Shown here: positions 18,457 through 27,076 of the stretch, one piece after another
Numbering within the stretch: the first letter of the stretch is position 1
Layout: the number at the start of each line of letters is the position of its first letter
Assembly: GCF_014197915.1 (NCBI RefSeq)
Contig: NZ_JACIGK010000017.1
Span: 26,212 to 90,211, forward strand
Direction: 5' to 3'
Source of the DNA: Roseospira visakhapatnamensis
GTDB taxonomy: Bacteria > Pseudomonadota > Alphaproteobacteria > Rhodospirillales > Rhodospirillaceae
DNA: 64,000 nucleotides
Notes under the pieces: model-generated
The model's database searches: none
What the model saw: the letters and a program-made list of their open reading frames with translations, nothing else
What the model was told of the DNA's origin: nothing
Position numbers and translations under genes: made by a program

Positions 18457-18628
18457 CGCGGGCGCTTGGGGCCGCGCCCCGATGACGGTCGCCCCCTGAA
18501 ACCGAAAGGACCGCCACCCCGGAACGGCGTGACGGTCCAAACGGACCAGGCTGCGGGGGGACGGCGGCTCGTCGTGTCCCGGTAACGGCGACGACCGACC
18601 GGTCCCACCCGGATCAGATGCCCGAGGG

Positions 18629-19087
18629 TCAGGAGGCGGCGGTCTTGCGCGCCTTCGGGGCGGCCTCGGCCTTCTCCATCATCTTCTTCATTTCCTCGAG
18701 GGTTTCCGAGAAGCGCTTGTTCAGCAGCTCGAACACCTCGTTGTTGGACTTGGCCATCAGCTCGGACATCTCGCGCATATTGGAGATCATGCGCTCGAAC
18801 GCCTGCTTGGCCATCTCGGTGTGGCGAGCCATCGCATCCTGCGGGTCCTTCATGTCGCCGAAGGACTGCGCCGACTTGGCGTACTCTTCCATGCTCTGGC
18901 GCAGCAGTTCGGCTTGCCGCTGCATCACCGCCTGCATGCCCTCGAACGCCAGCTTGTTGGCGTGGGTCAGGGCCTCAACGTTCTTCTTCTGGCTCTCCAG
19001 GATGGCGTCCAGATCGAGACCCGGCACCTTCAGGTCGGCCAGGTACTTGGTGAAATCCATGTCGAAAAAGGTTTCCGGCTTGGCCAT
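18629..19087 (-). CDS. Phasin, polyhydroxyalkanoate granule protein
   Basis: A 152-residue helical amphipathic protein of the phasin family. The start FFDMDFTKYLADLKVPGLD followed by LDAILESQKKNVEALTHANKLAFEGMQAV is the recognised phasin_2 signature. The C-terminal half is a charged helix rich in Met, Glu and Lys ending in an Ala/Lys tail. Phasins coat PHA granules and limit their size. The gene stands alone, 172 bases downstream of a TetR-type regulator on the same strand, and its leader contains a perfect palindrome (19192-19208) likely bound by PhaR. No PHA synthase gene is in the window. Confidence 0.9.
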   Translation of the reverse strand: MAKPETFFDMDFTKYLADLKVPGLDLDAILESQKKNVEALTHANKLAFEGMQAVMQRQAELLRQSMEEYAKSAQSFGDMKDPQDAMARHTEMAKQAFERMISNMREMSELMAKSNNEVFELLNKRFSETLEEMKKMMEKAEAAPKARKTAAS

Positions 19088-19191
19088 GGTCCATCTCCAG
19101 TTCAGGCGCGGGAAGGAGGTCCGGATGCACCGAAACGACCGGTGCTTGTTTCGTCACCCTATGCGGACCGTACCGACCTGTCAACGGAAAA

Positions 19192-19208
19192 TTTGTGCAG
19201 TGCACAAA
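19192..19208. promoter_or_regulatory. Perfect palindrome upstream of phasin, candidate PhaR site
   Basis: TTTGTGCAGTGCACAAA has two eight-base arms around one central base, 105 bases before the phasin start. PhaR repressors of alphaproteobacteria bind TGC-rich palindromes at phasin promoters, so this is a good candidate operator. The link is inferred from gene identity and symmetry; no phaR gene is seen nearby. Confidence 0.6.
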
Positions 19209-19259
19209 ATCGTCATACGGAGGTATGAATGCCGTGTGTACACGCTGGGCGCGTGCTCG

Positions 19260-19958
19260 TCAAGCGGGTGACGGATCGTCTCCGGCGGCCGGGGCCGAGG
19301 CGGTGTCCTCGTCGCGCCGACCCCGTGAGCCACAGCACGCGCCGCCGCGTCCGGGGGTCACCCGGCACAGGGTGTTGACCACGCTTTCGGCGCGATCCAG
19401 GGCCTTGTCCAGGTCGGACATGGTGACGGACATGTCGGCGCTGTCGTCCTTGACCCAGGTGCGCATGGTGGTCAGGTAGACGGCCGCCAGCCCCTTGCGC
19501 GCGGCCAGTCCGCGAAACCCGTCGGCGGGCAGGCCGGCCGCTTCCAGCGCCAAACCCATCGAATGGTAGACGCCCTGCATCGAGACGACGAACGTAAACG
19601 GGTCGGTGGGCAACTCGCGCATGATGGCGGCCAGGCCCGGACGCAGCGGCGTCAAGGCGTCATAACGGCGCATCAGCATGTCGAACAGGCGGTCGCGCGG
19701 GCTGTCGGACTCGGTGAAGCCCAACGCCTCGTCCAGCATGGCGGCATCGACCCGATGCCCCATCGCGCGCAGCACGTCGTTGCGCGAGCCGTGCACGCGC
19801 AGCGCCTCGTTCAGGGGCACGCCGGCCCGCTCGGCGATGGCGGCCATGGTCAGCCGCCGCCAGCCCGACTCTCCAGCCAGCGCCAGGGCCGCGTCGATCA
19901 GGCGATCGGACACGCCGGCCATGGGCGTCTCGGACCCGGGGATGTCATGGTTGTCCAT
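19260..19958 (-). CDS. TetR-type transcriptional regulator
   Basis: A 232-residue protein. Residues ~15-65 form a TetR helix-turn-helix (LIDAALALAGESGWRRLTMAAIAERAGVPLNEALRVHG). The rest is a helical ligand/dimer domain with RTWVKDDSADMSVTMSDLDKALDRAE, a C-terminal pattern that also recalls COQ9-like proteins, so membership in that branch is possible. The last ~35 residues (CCGSRGRRDEDTASAPAAGDD) are low complexity. It lies upstream of the phasin on the same strand but is probably not co-transcribed, because the palindromic phasin promoter lies between. Ligand and targets are unknown. Confidence 0.8.
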   Translation of the reverse strand: MDNHDIPGSETPMAGVSDRLIDAALALAGESGWRRLTMAAIAERAGVPLNEALRVHGSRNDVLRAMGHRVDAAMLDEALGFTESDSPRDRLFDMLMRRYDALTPLRPGLAAIMRELPTDPFTFVVSMQGVYHSMGLALEAAGLPADGFRGLAARKGLAAVYLTTMRTWVKDDSADMSVTMSDLDKALDRAESVVNTLCRVTPGRGGACCGSRGRRDEDTASAPAAGDDPSPA

Positions 19959-20290
19959 GGGGCGCCTTCCGTCTTTGCGTGTGTCAGGAGTGATCAGGGG
20001 ACCGGGACCGGGACCGGGACCGGGACGCGGGGGCGTGGTCCGCGCGAACGCCGTCGCGCACTCGACCGGCCGGCCGGGCCGGACTCCGGACCCCGTTCCC
20101 TGCGGATTTGGGGGCGCCGGTCCGGTGATGCAAGCCGAACCGGGTGAATTCGCGTGTCGGGCGCGCGGACACGGCCCGGCACCCGCCCGTCATCGCCGGC
20201 TGTCCCGCCCACGGGGGCTGGCGACGCGCGCCGGTTCCGGGCATCGGTGGTTCGCCCGTCTCAAGCAGGGCCGGTCTCAGGTGATGGTGC
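19959..20290. other. Gene-free stretch with short GGGACC repeat
   Basis: No gene is supported between the TetR-type gene start and the end of the DUF2336 gene, both read leftwards. The only structure seen is four perfect tandem GGGACC units and a partial fifth at 19998-20026, a slippage-type microsatellite. The promoter of the TetR-type gene should lie here but no clear -35/-10 pair was found. Confidence 0.5.
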
Positions 20291-21412
20291 TTACAGCGTG
20301 GCGGGAAGCTGGCTCATGCGGCCCAGCAGGTACTCCAGGTCGTCGGATTCGAACTCGACCCCCAGGTCGCCGTACTGGGTCAGGATGCGTTCGATCATGC
20401 GCCGGCTGAAGCGCTCGCGATCCTTTTCCAGGCCGTCGAAATCGGTCTGCTGGAAGACGTCGACGGCCGCCTTGACGGCCGGGAACGTGCTGTTCGGCAG
20501 GCCGGCCTTCTCGAAGATGCCGCGCAGGCCCAGGTGGCCGGAATCATGGATCAGGGTGCGCGCGTTGAGGATCGGCACGCCGCTCAGCTCCGCCATGGCG
20601 CATTCCAGGAACGGCACGTCGCCCATGCAGCCGGCGCGGACGATGATCGACGGCGTCAGCCGGCCCGACTGGCGCAACTGGCGCACCAGGCGCATCACGC
20701 TGTCCTCGGACGATCCGGTCGACAGGCCGATGGTGGCGCGCTCGCGGGAGTGCAGCACCAGTTCGGTGGCGATCTCGGCGGACATGTCGGTGCGCTGCAG
20801 CAACTGGTCGCGCAGGGTTTCCGACACCTTGTTCACCAGCTTCTCGGCGATGGTGATCGGCAGTTCGTCACGGTTGATGAGCACGCCCTGGACCGCCTCG
20901 CTGTCGCCGAAGCGATCGACGATGCGCAGCATGGAGTCCTCGCTCAGCGCCGCGCCCTTGTTGCCGGCCAGCACGGCGACCGCGCCCTCGGCGCCCTCAT
21001 GGGCCAGCGCGTCGGCGACCTCGGCCTGCACCACCTTGCGTCGCGCGATGGCCGTCTGCTTGGTCTCGTCCCGGCTGCGCACGATCTCGATGAGGTCATC
21101 CATGCTCAGGACCTCGGAGAACTCCAGCATCGGCAGGGCGACGATATCCACGTCATGGGCCAGGGTCTGGGCCAGGTCGTGCGGGATCAGGGGGTTGTCC
21201 TTCAGGTTCTCGGACAGCGCCTGGCGGACGCGCACCGCCGCGTCCCGCGCCATCAGCCGCAGGATTTCCTCGGCCATATGGCGTTCCGCGTCGGTCAGGT
21301 TGGTGTCGTCAAACTGACGGGCCAGCTTCTCCGCCGTCGTGGCCCGGGTATCGTCCGAGGGATCGGACAACAACCGGTTGACGTCCTCGATCGACAGGTG
21401 ATCTTCGGTCAT
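20291..21412 (-). CDS. DUF2336 protein (first of two)
   Basis: A 373-residue soluble, helical protein of unknown function typical of Rhodospirillales and relatives. It starts MTEDHLSIEDVNRLLSDPSDDTRATTAEKLARQFDD and has HEAT-like helical repeats such as PLIPHDLAQTLAHDVDIVALPMLEFSEVLSMDDLIEIVRS, the core DUF2336 pattern. The ATG at 21412 begins at the conserved DUF2336 N-terminus; 36 extra in-frame upstream residues are Arg-rich and look non-coding. The related gene at 21668 and a diguanylate cyclase lie immediately upstream on the same strand, hinting at a shared signalling role. Confidence 0.83.
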   Translation of the reverse strand: MTEDHLSIEDVNRLLSDPSDDTRATTAEKLARQFDDTNLTDAERHMAEEILRLMARDAAVRVRQALSENLKDNPLIPHDLAQTLAHDVDIVALPMLEFSEVLSMDDLIEIVRSRDETKQTAIARRKVVQAEVADALAHEGAEGAVAVLAGNKGAALSEDSMLRIVDRFGDSEAVQGVLINRDELPITIAEKLVNKVSETLRDQLLQRTDMSAEIATELVLHSRERATIGLSTGSSEDSVMRLVRQLRQSGRLTPSIIVRAGCMGDVPFLECAMAELSGVPILNARTLIHDSGHLGLRGIFEKAGLPNSTFPAVKAAVDVFQQTDFDGLEKDRERFSRRMIERILTQYGDLGVEFESDDLEYLLGRMSQLPATL

Positions 21413-21667
21413 ATCGTGATTCCGCTGTTTTCGCGCATGACGCGCGGGCGATCGGGCCCTCCGGCGCGGTCCCGGACCCTGGCTGGCCCGACCATTCTCC
21501 CTGCCCCGCCGGACACCCAACCTGAACCCGGGCGTCCGCGCCCGTCTGTGACGCCCGACAACCCCTCTTCCCGAACCGTAATCCGAGACGCTGGCTTTGT
21601 ATAGATGGTGGCGGTCCGTCGGGGTCGGTTTTGGTGTGCGCGGCGATGGCGCGCGATCATGCCGCGA

Positions 21668-22981
21668 TCAATCGGACCATGGGTTGGCGCGGGCCTCGGT
21701 TTCACAGAACATCTCGACCTGCCAGTCCATCTCCGGTGGACCCAGGCGGAATTCGCCGGCGTCGTCCGGCAACAAGACCTCGTTCGGCGGGATGTTCGCC
21801 AGCCAGCGCTGCAGGGTCACCGCCTGCGCGGCGTCGAGGCCGGCTTTCCAGGCCATGGAGACGACGCCCTTGATGCTGGCCGCCTTGACGGTGGCGGCCA
21901 CGGCGAACGGGGAAATGCCGGCCATGGCGCCGATCAGGGCCGTGGTCTCGATCCGGTCGCCGGCGGCCATGGCGGCGTCCAGCAGCGCGATCGGATCACC
22001 GCCGTCCTTGATGCGGTTCACCACGTGGTCGTGGACGTCGCGCAGCGTGTCGCGCCAGTTGGGGCCGTGGTCGAGCAGCGCGCCGGTCAGCCCGTCGTCT
22101 CCCAGGCGCCGGCGCACCGCGTCGGCCACCGCCACGGCGGCCTCCGGGTCCAGGTCGCGCCGCAGGATCAGGGCGCGCACCAGCGTGTCGGATACGAACA
22201 GGGCCAGCCGCCGGGCCGCCTCGCGATGCAGGCGCGGCCGATGCACCAGGGGATTGTGCCATTCCGGGTGTTGCGTGGCACGGGTGATCAGCGTGTCCAA
22301 GGTCTCCTCGCGGATCTGAGCGCCCTGGTTGGCCAGCATGTCGGTGATGGCCAAGGCATCGTCGGTGGCGGCGATGGCGTCGGTGACGGGTGTGTTCAGG
22401 CCGGCGCGCCGGGCGATGGCCGACAGCTTGGCCGAGACCGGCCGCACCCGGATGATCTCCAGCAGGTCGGTGTCGTTGAGCACCGGACTGAAGGTCAGCA
22501 CCGGCGTGGCGACCGCCACCTCCACGTCGCGGGCCAGGCGCTTGATGACCGCCGCCGGCGCGCCGACCACATGCTTGAGGGCTTCGGACAACAGCGCGCG
22601 CACGCGTGGGATCTGGTCCTGGGCCAGGTGCGTCAGGACCTCGTCGACGATGTGGCGCACGCGGGTCCTTTCGTCGTCGGACAGGCCCGGGGCGAGCGCC
22701 GCGATGCGCTGCACCAGCGTCAGGCGCACGTCCACGTCGCTGTCCTGGGTCAGCAGCAGGAACGCCTTGAGGGGCGTGGACACGTTGTCGGCGATGGCCC
22801 GGCGCACCTCGGGGTCCTGATCCTCGGCCAGGAAGTACAGCACCTCCGGCACCAGGTCGGTGCGGCGCGCCAGCGTGCGGCGCACGGCCGGATCGGGGTC
22901 GGCCGCCAGCGCGCGGGCTTCGGCGTAGGAGAGCGGCGGTGCGTTGGCCTCCCCGACCAGTCGCCGCAACAGATCGGTCAT
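21668..22981 (-). CDS. DUF2336 protein (second of two)
   Basis: A 437-residue soluble protein made of HEAT-like helical repeats (DPAVRRTLARRTDLVPEVL, DPEVRRAIADNVSTPLKAF, DVDVRLTLVQRIAAL). It includes the DUF2336 hallmark VEVAVATPVLTFSPVLNDTDLLEIIR. It is a paralogue of the next gene downstream (20291) but longer. Its start codon overlaps the stop of the PAS/GAF/GGDEF gene by four bases, so it is translationally coupled to a c-di-GMP synthase; a regulatory or scaffolding role in that pathway is an inference. No catalytic residues are recognisable. Confidence 0.83.
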   Translation of the reverse strand: MTDLLRRLVGEANAPPLSYAEARALAADPDPAVRRTLARRTDLVPEVLYFLAEDQDPEVRRAIADNVSTPLKAFLLLTQDSDVDVRLTLVQRIAALAPGLSDDERTRVRHIVDEVLTHLAQDQIPRVRALLSEALKHVVGAPAAVIKRLARDVEVAVATPVLTFSPVLNDTDLLEIIRVRPVSAKLSAIARRAGLNTPVTDAIAATDDALAITDMLANQGAQIREETLDTLITRATQHPEWHNPLVHRPRLHREAARRLALFVSDTLVRALILRRDLDPEAAVAVADAVRRRLGDDGLTGALLDHGPNWRDTLRDVHDHVVNRIKDGGDPIALLDAAMAAGDRIETTALIGAMAGISPFAVAATVKAASIKGVVSMAWKAGLDAAQAVTLQRWLANIPPNEVLLPDDAGEFRLGPPEMDWQVEMFCETEARANPWSD

Positions 22982-24744
22982 GGGGCCTCCCTGTCGCCGG
23001 ACGGCGTGTCCTCGGTGGTTTCGGGCGGGAGGGCGGCGGGCGGGGCCACGCCCAGGCGTCCCTTGCCGCGTTGCTTGGCGCCGTACATGGCGGCGTCGGC
23101 GCGGGCGGTGAGGGCTTGCAGGGTCTCGGGGTGGGAGGGATCGAAGACGGCCAGGCCGATGGACAGGGTGAGCGGGCCGTCCGGGGCGCCGCTGTAGTCC
23201 AGCAGCCGCTCGCCGGCCGTCAGCAGGTCCTCGGCCTTGCGCATCGCCGCGGCCGTGTCGGCGTCCTCCAGCCAGAGGGCGAATTCGTCGCCGCCCAGGC
23301 GCGCGACCAGGTCGGTCGGCCGTGTGTTGGAGGACAGGATCTCGCCCACCACCACCAGGGCCTCGTCCCCCCGGAAGTGCCCGTGCAGGTCGTTGACCAT
23401 CTTGAAGTTGTCCAGATCCACGTACAGCAGCGAAGCATTGCGGTTGGTTCGCTCCAGGCGCTTGTGGCGTCGTTCGATGTCCTCGAAGAAGGCGCGGCGG
23501 TTGAGCAGCCCGGTGAGGCTATCGGTGCGCGACATGGCGATGATGGTCTCGTGACGGGTGATCTGTTCGTTGGCGATGCCCACCTGGTTGGCCACATCCT
23601 GGATCAGCAGCCGATCGTCCTCGCTCCAGGCGCCACGGTCGGCATGGCGCCACAGGGCCACGGCGCCGTTGAGCATCTGCCGGTGGCTGGTGGCGGCGAC
23701 CAAGACGATCTGATCACCGACGCGCGTATCCCAGGGGGGGGTGCCCACGTCCAGGGTGTCCAGGATGCCGCTCAGGCGCGACGGCTCGCTCGGCGACCCG
23801 AAGTGTCCCCCCAGCATAAGGCCGTCCCGGTCTTCCGGGCACAGGGGCGGGCGGCGCAGGATGTGGCAGGTGGCGGCGCCCAGGCCGCGCGCCAGCGCCT
23901 CGGCCGCCACGTTCAGCATGTTCTCTAGGTTGAGCTCATCGCGGAAGGTGCGGACAACGTGGGCGCGCACCTGCTCTCGATTGCGCGCCCGGTTCAGCGC
24001 GCGCTCCCGGTCGCGCTGGTCGGTGATGTCCCGGCAGATGCCGCGCGCGCCGGCCCAGGCCCCGGTCTCGTCGAACACCGGCATCGCCGAGGTCAAAAGG
24101 CAGACCAGACGGCCGTTGCGGCGGCGCGCCCACATCTCCACGTCCTGGACCCGCTGCCGGGTGACGAAAACGGCGCCGCCCGCGCGGACCTCGGACGGGT
24201 CCAGCAGGTCGACGGGGTCGGTGTTCACCAAGGCGCGGGCCTCGTGCCCCACCGCCCCGGCCGGCGAGACGAACGTGAAGCGGCCATGGGAGCCGGTTTC
24301 CCAGGTGAAGTCACTGGACAGTTCAACGAAGTCCTTGTAGCGCGTGCGGCTGTCCGCGAGGGCGCTGCGCAACGTGACCTCCAGCGATGTGTTGCGGCCC
24401 AGGGCCACCACGTGCCGGCCGTCGCGGGCCGGCAGCAGGATCAGGTCCAGCGTGGAGGCGGCCTCGCCATCGTGAAGCTGCACCGTGCGGGTGGCCGGCG
24501 TGGCGCGCGCCAGGCAATCGCGCAGCACCGGGGTCAGGTCGTCCGGGCCCTCGGCCGCGAACAGGCCGCGCAGGCGTTCGCCGTCCCCGTTGCACAGGAC
24601 CACGGCGCCGTCCCGGGTGACCACCGCCGCCGGGCCGACGTGCGCCAGCAGGGTGTCGAAGCCGACAGCCCCTGACAGCGGTTCCGGCGGCGCGGTGGCC
24701 TCCGGCCGGCCGCCTGCGGCCTGTGCTGCGGTGTCCGTGCTCAC
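22978..24744 (-). CDS. PAS/GAF diguanylate cyclase
   Basis: A 588-residue soluble protein. Residues ~25-145 resemble a PAS domain (FDTLLAHVGPAAVVTRDGAVVLCN). Residues ~150-275 are a clear PAS with its C-terminal extension (VELSSDFTWETGSHGRFTFVSPAG ... ICRDITDQRDRER). Residues ~285-430 are GAF-like, and the GGDEF domain occupies ~440-575. The active site GGDEF (484-488) and the inhibitory RxxD (R475, D478) are intact, so it should make c-di-GMP and respond to product. There is no EAL domain. It is the first gene of a three-gene unit with two DUF2336 genes, coupled by an ATGA overlap. Confidence 0.9.
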   Translation of the reverse strand: MSTDTAAQAAGGRPEATAPPEPLSGAVGFDTLLAHVGPAAVVTRDGAVVLCNGDGERLRGLFAAEGPDDLTPVLRDCLARATPATRTVQLHDGEAASTLDLILLPARDGRHVVALGRNTSLEVTLRSALADSRTRYKDFVELSSDFTWETGSHGRFTFVSPAGAVGHEARALVNTDPVDLLDPSEVRAGGAVFVTRQRVQDVEMWARRRNGRLVCLLTSAMPVFDETGAWAGARGICRDITDQRDRERALNRARNREQVRAHVVRTFRDELNLENMLNVAAEALARGLGAATCHILRRPPLCPEDRDGLMLGGHFGSPSEPSRLSGILDTLDVGTPPWDTRVGDQIVLVAATSHRQMLNGAVALWRHADRGAWSEDDRLLIQDVANQVGIANEQITRHETIIAMSRTDSLTGLLNRRAFFEDIERRHKRLERTNRNASLLYVDLDNFKMVNDLHGHFRGDEALVVVGEILSSNTRPTDLVARLGGDEFALWLEDADTAAAMRKAEDLLTAGERLLDYSGAPDGPLTLSIGLAVFDPSHPETLQALTARADAAMYGAKQRGKGRLGVAPPAALPPETTEDTPSGDREAP

Positions 24745-25339
24745 CCGTGCCCCCCGGGGTCCCGAATCCTGCGAGAAACGTTACGATCCGCCGCGCGTCG
24801 GCGTCCAGCGTCGCGCCAGGCCCGACGCGCGGGGACGGTGCGACCCGCGAGCGGGGTCCCTGGCCGTCTCCGGCGTCACGCCTCAGGGGACCGAGGGTCC
24901 TTGAGAAGGGCCGGCCACGGGCTCCAGCGGCCATTTCCAGGACCCGCCGCCATGTAGAGTATCAGAGCGGGCTACTCGGGTCGACATTCCGAGACCCCGA
25001 TCCGCCCGGGCCGGTGACGGTCGCGGACGGTGCCGAAATCCAGCGCAGGGTGATCGAGTCGGTGTTTTTGTGCGGCGCGATGCCCATTGTGCCGCTGGAG
25101 AATGGCGCAGCAGCGTCCGGTAACGCCCCATGTCGTCATGACATTTCCGAAACGAAAACGACGGTTTGACAAGCCCCAATTTCAGACCATATGAGTCTAG
25201 TAACAGCCGGATCTGGTTCACCGGGTCCGCGAAACGCTTCCCACGTTGGCGCGGATGGGAAGCCGCAATCCGGTCCTTGCGAAGGCGGCTCCCCATGGGG
25301 GCGCGGGGCGAGGGCCTGGAACGGGAGGAGGGACCAAGC
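24745..25339. other. Intergenic stretch between divergent units
   Basis: About 600 bases with no gene I can support. The left part should hold the promoter of the cyclase read leftwards; the right part holds a good promoter for the small gene at 25340. Reading frames crossing it are Arg/Pro/Gly-rich and look non-coding. Confidence 0.5.
25166..25195 (+). promoter_or_regulatory. Sigma-70 type promoter for the small gene at 25340
   Basis: A perfect TTGACA at 25166-25171 is followed by ATATGA/TATGAG at 25189-25195, a spacing of 17 or 18 bases, in an AT-rich patch. It would give a leader of about 140 bases before the start at 25340. Confidence 0.55.
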
Positions 25340-25630
25340 ATGGCGCGCATCGGCCAGTTGAAGCGCATCGGGACGGCCTGGGACACAGGACCCTCCCAGA
25401 AGGTCCGCACAATCAAGCCGGCGATCATTCCGGGGTCGGTTCAGGCCGTTGCAAGCGGCCTGCGGGCGGATCCCGCCCGTCTCTGGGACGGCACCCGGGA
25501 ACCATCCCTGGATGACGTGTTCGCCGACCCCATGGTCTGGAAGGTGATGGACCGGGATGGTCTGACCCTCCAGGACCTGACCACCGTGGTGCGGTGCACC
25601 CGGGAACGACTGGCGGCGCTCGACGTCTGA
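25340..25630 (+). CDS. Small protein of unknown function
   Basis: A 96-residue protein I do not recognise. It begins MARIGQLKRIGTAWDTGPSQ, has a middle stretch LRADPARLWDGTREPSLDDVFADPMVWKVMDRDG, and ends with a helix LTLQDLTTVVRCTRERLAALDV. No signal peptide or membrane segment is seen. The ATG at 25340 is preceded by GGAGGAGGGACC, a strong ribosome site, and a good promoter lies about 145 bases further upstream, which together support a real gene. The C-terminal helix could be a small DNA- or protein-binding element, but no function is claimed. Confidence 0.65.
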   Translation: MARIGQLKRIGTAWDTGPSQKVRTIKPAIIPGSVQAVASGLRADPARLWDGTREPSLDDVFADPMVWKVMDRDGLTLQDLTTVVRCTRERLAALDV

Positions 25631-26046
25631 ACGCCGCGCGAGTTCGGTGTTGTCCGTTCCCGACGAACGACACACGACGGCCACAATCGGAGGCACCATA
25701 GGGATCGTAAGGCAAGGGAGCGGCGACGCTGTCTTGACTCTGGAAACCGGGTCTTGCGACTTCGGCCAGGGGGTCACCCGTGGTGACCAGGTTACGCGAC
25801 GGCCTGACCCCCTGGCGTGAAATGCCCGTCCTGGCTTGGTGTCCGCCCGTCCCGCCCATTGCCACTCCCGGTGGCCACTCCCGGTGGTTCGCCCCGATGC
25901 CGTCATTGTCCTTGGATGTCCCAACCCCCATGTGACCCAAGGCGCCGTCACGCCGGCCCGCGCCGGTCCCGGCCCAGCGCGCGCGTCTTCCCAAGACATG
26001 CCTTCGGGCGTTTCACGACCCTTTGCCTCCATCGTTGCGATATCCC
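25631..26046. other. Gene-free stretch with inverted and tandem repeats
   Basis: No gene is supported. The stretch holds a large inverted repeat (25765-25816) with a nested palindrome, and a 13-base tandem duplication CCACTCCCGGTGG at 25862-25874 and 25875-25887. No convincing promoter or ribosome site for the hydrolase at 26047 is visible. Confidence 0.55.
25765..25816. repeat. Nested inverted repeat
   Basis: Outer arms of 12 bases (GCCAGGGGGTCA at 25765-25776 and its complement at 25805-25816) enclose an inner palindrome GGTCACC-CGT-GGTGACC at 25772-25788 that shares bases with the left arm. The two foldings are mutually exclusive. It may be a terminator for the small gene upstream, an operator, or a switchable structure; no function is established. 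Confidence 0.5.
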
Positions 26047-26853
26047 ATGCATCTCACTGTGACTCGTGTCGGCGACACCGCCCCGGACCGTGGCGTGGTC
26101 GTCATCCTTCATGGTCTGTTCGGCAGTGGCCGCAACTGGAGCGCCATCGCCAAGAGGCTCGCGCGCGACGGCTGGGGCGTGGTCATGCCGGACCTGCGCA
26201 ACCACGGTCAGTCGCCGTGGGATGCCACCATGACCTACCCGGCCATGGCCGAGGACCTGCGGATCCTGCTGGACGACGTGAGCCCGGCCCGCCCGGCGGT
26301 GGTCATCGGCCACAGCATGGGCGGCAAGGCGGCGATGCGGCTCGCCCTGGAAAGCCCGGAGCGCCTGGGCGCCCTGGTGGTGGTGGACGTGGCCCCCGTG
26401 GCCTACCGCCACGACCTGCGGGATCTGGCCGAGGCCATGCGCGCCCTGCCGCTGCGCGGACTGCGCCGCCGGGCGGAGGCCGATGCCGCGCTGGCCGACG
26501 CGGTGCCGGAGGCGGCCGTGCGCGCCTTCCTGCTTCAGAACCTGGACCTGCCCGACGACGGCCCGCCACGCTGGCGGCCCAACCTCGACGGGCTCATCGA
26601 CGGCATGCCGGACATCACCGGGTGGCCGCCGCCGCCGGCCGGGGCACGCTACGACGGTCCGACCCTGGTGCTGTCCGGCGCGGCGTCGGACTATGTGCGC
26701 CCGGCCCATGCCGAGGTCTTCTCGGCCCTGTTCCCCGGCGTTCGCGCGGAAACCGTGGACGGCGCCGGGCACTGGGTCCATGCCGAACGCCCCGAGGCGT
26801 TCCTGACCGCCGTCGGTCGGTTCCTGGAGACGGTTTCGCTCCCGCCGGCGTGA
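26047..26853 (+). CDS. Alpha/beta-fold hydrolase, YbfF/ABHD11-like
   Basis: A 268-residue serine hydrolase. The oxyanion-loop region is LHGLFGSGRNWS, the strand-turn DLRNHGQSPW follows, the nucleophile serine is in GHSMGGKAAMRLAL, and the catalytic histidine is in GAGHWVHAERPEAF. An acidic residue for the triad is likely in the SGAASDYV region. This is the esterase branch that includes YbfF and mitochondrial ABHD11; the substrate is unknown. ATG 26047 begins at the conserved MHLTVTRVG; the upstream ribosome site is poor. The small membrane protein gene follows 37 bases downstream. Confidence 0.88.
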   Translation: MHLTVTRVGDTAPDRGVVVILHGLFGSGRNWSAIAKRLARDGWGVVMPDLRNHGQSPWDATMTYPAMAEDLRILLDDVSPARPAVVIGHSMGGKAAMRLALESPERLGALVVVDVAPVAYRHDLRDLAEAMRALPLRGLRRRAEADAALADAVPEAAVRAFLLQNLDLPDDGPPRWRPNLDGLIDGMPDITGWPPPPAGARYDGPTLVLSGAASDYVRPAHAEVFSALFPGVRAETVDGAGHWVHAERPEAFLTAVGRFLETVSLPPA

Positions 26854-26890
26854 TGGCGGGACCCTGACAAAAAGAAGAAGGACAAGACGG

Positions 26891-27076
26891 ATGTTTGGAT
26901 TGGAGCTTGGTCTGTTCGGCCTGCTGAGTCTGGTGCTGTTCCTGTGGGCGGCCATTCATGTCCTGGGCAGCACGGCGTCGCCCCTGGGCAAGGCGCTATG
27001 GGTCGCGGTGCTGCTGTTCCTGCCGTTGCTCGGATTCCTCCTGTGGCTCTTCCTGGGGCCGCGCTCCGCCCGCTGA
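26891..27076 (+). CDS. Small membrane protein with PLDc_N domain
   Basis: A 61-residue protein with two transmembrane helices. The first is LGLFGLLSLVLFLWAAIHVL, the second ALWVAVLLFLPLLGFLLWLFL, followed by GPRSAR. The pattern of a polar turn with S and K before the second helix and the ending GxxLWLFLGPR is diagnostic of the PLDc_N (cardiolipin-synthase N-terminal) family of small proteins. Role unknown. GAAGAAGGA provides a ribosome site before the ATG. Its last 81 bases overlap, on the opposite strand, the tail of the cckA reading frame; see that entry. Confidence 0.85.
   Translation: MFGLELGLFGLLSLVLFLWAAIHVLGSTASPLGKALWVAVLLFLPLLGFLLWLFLGPRSAR

Noticed and set aside
19998..20026. GGGACC tandem repeat as a possible CRISPR or iteron array
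   Set aside because: Six-base units without spacers are a simple microsatellite; nothing nearby suggests an origin or cas genes.
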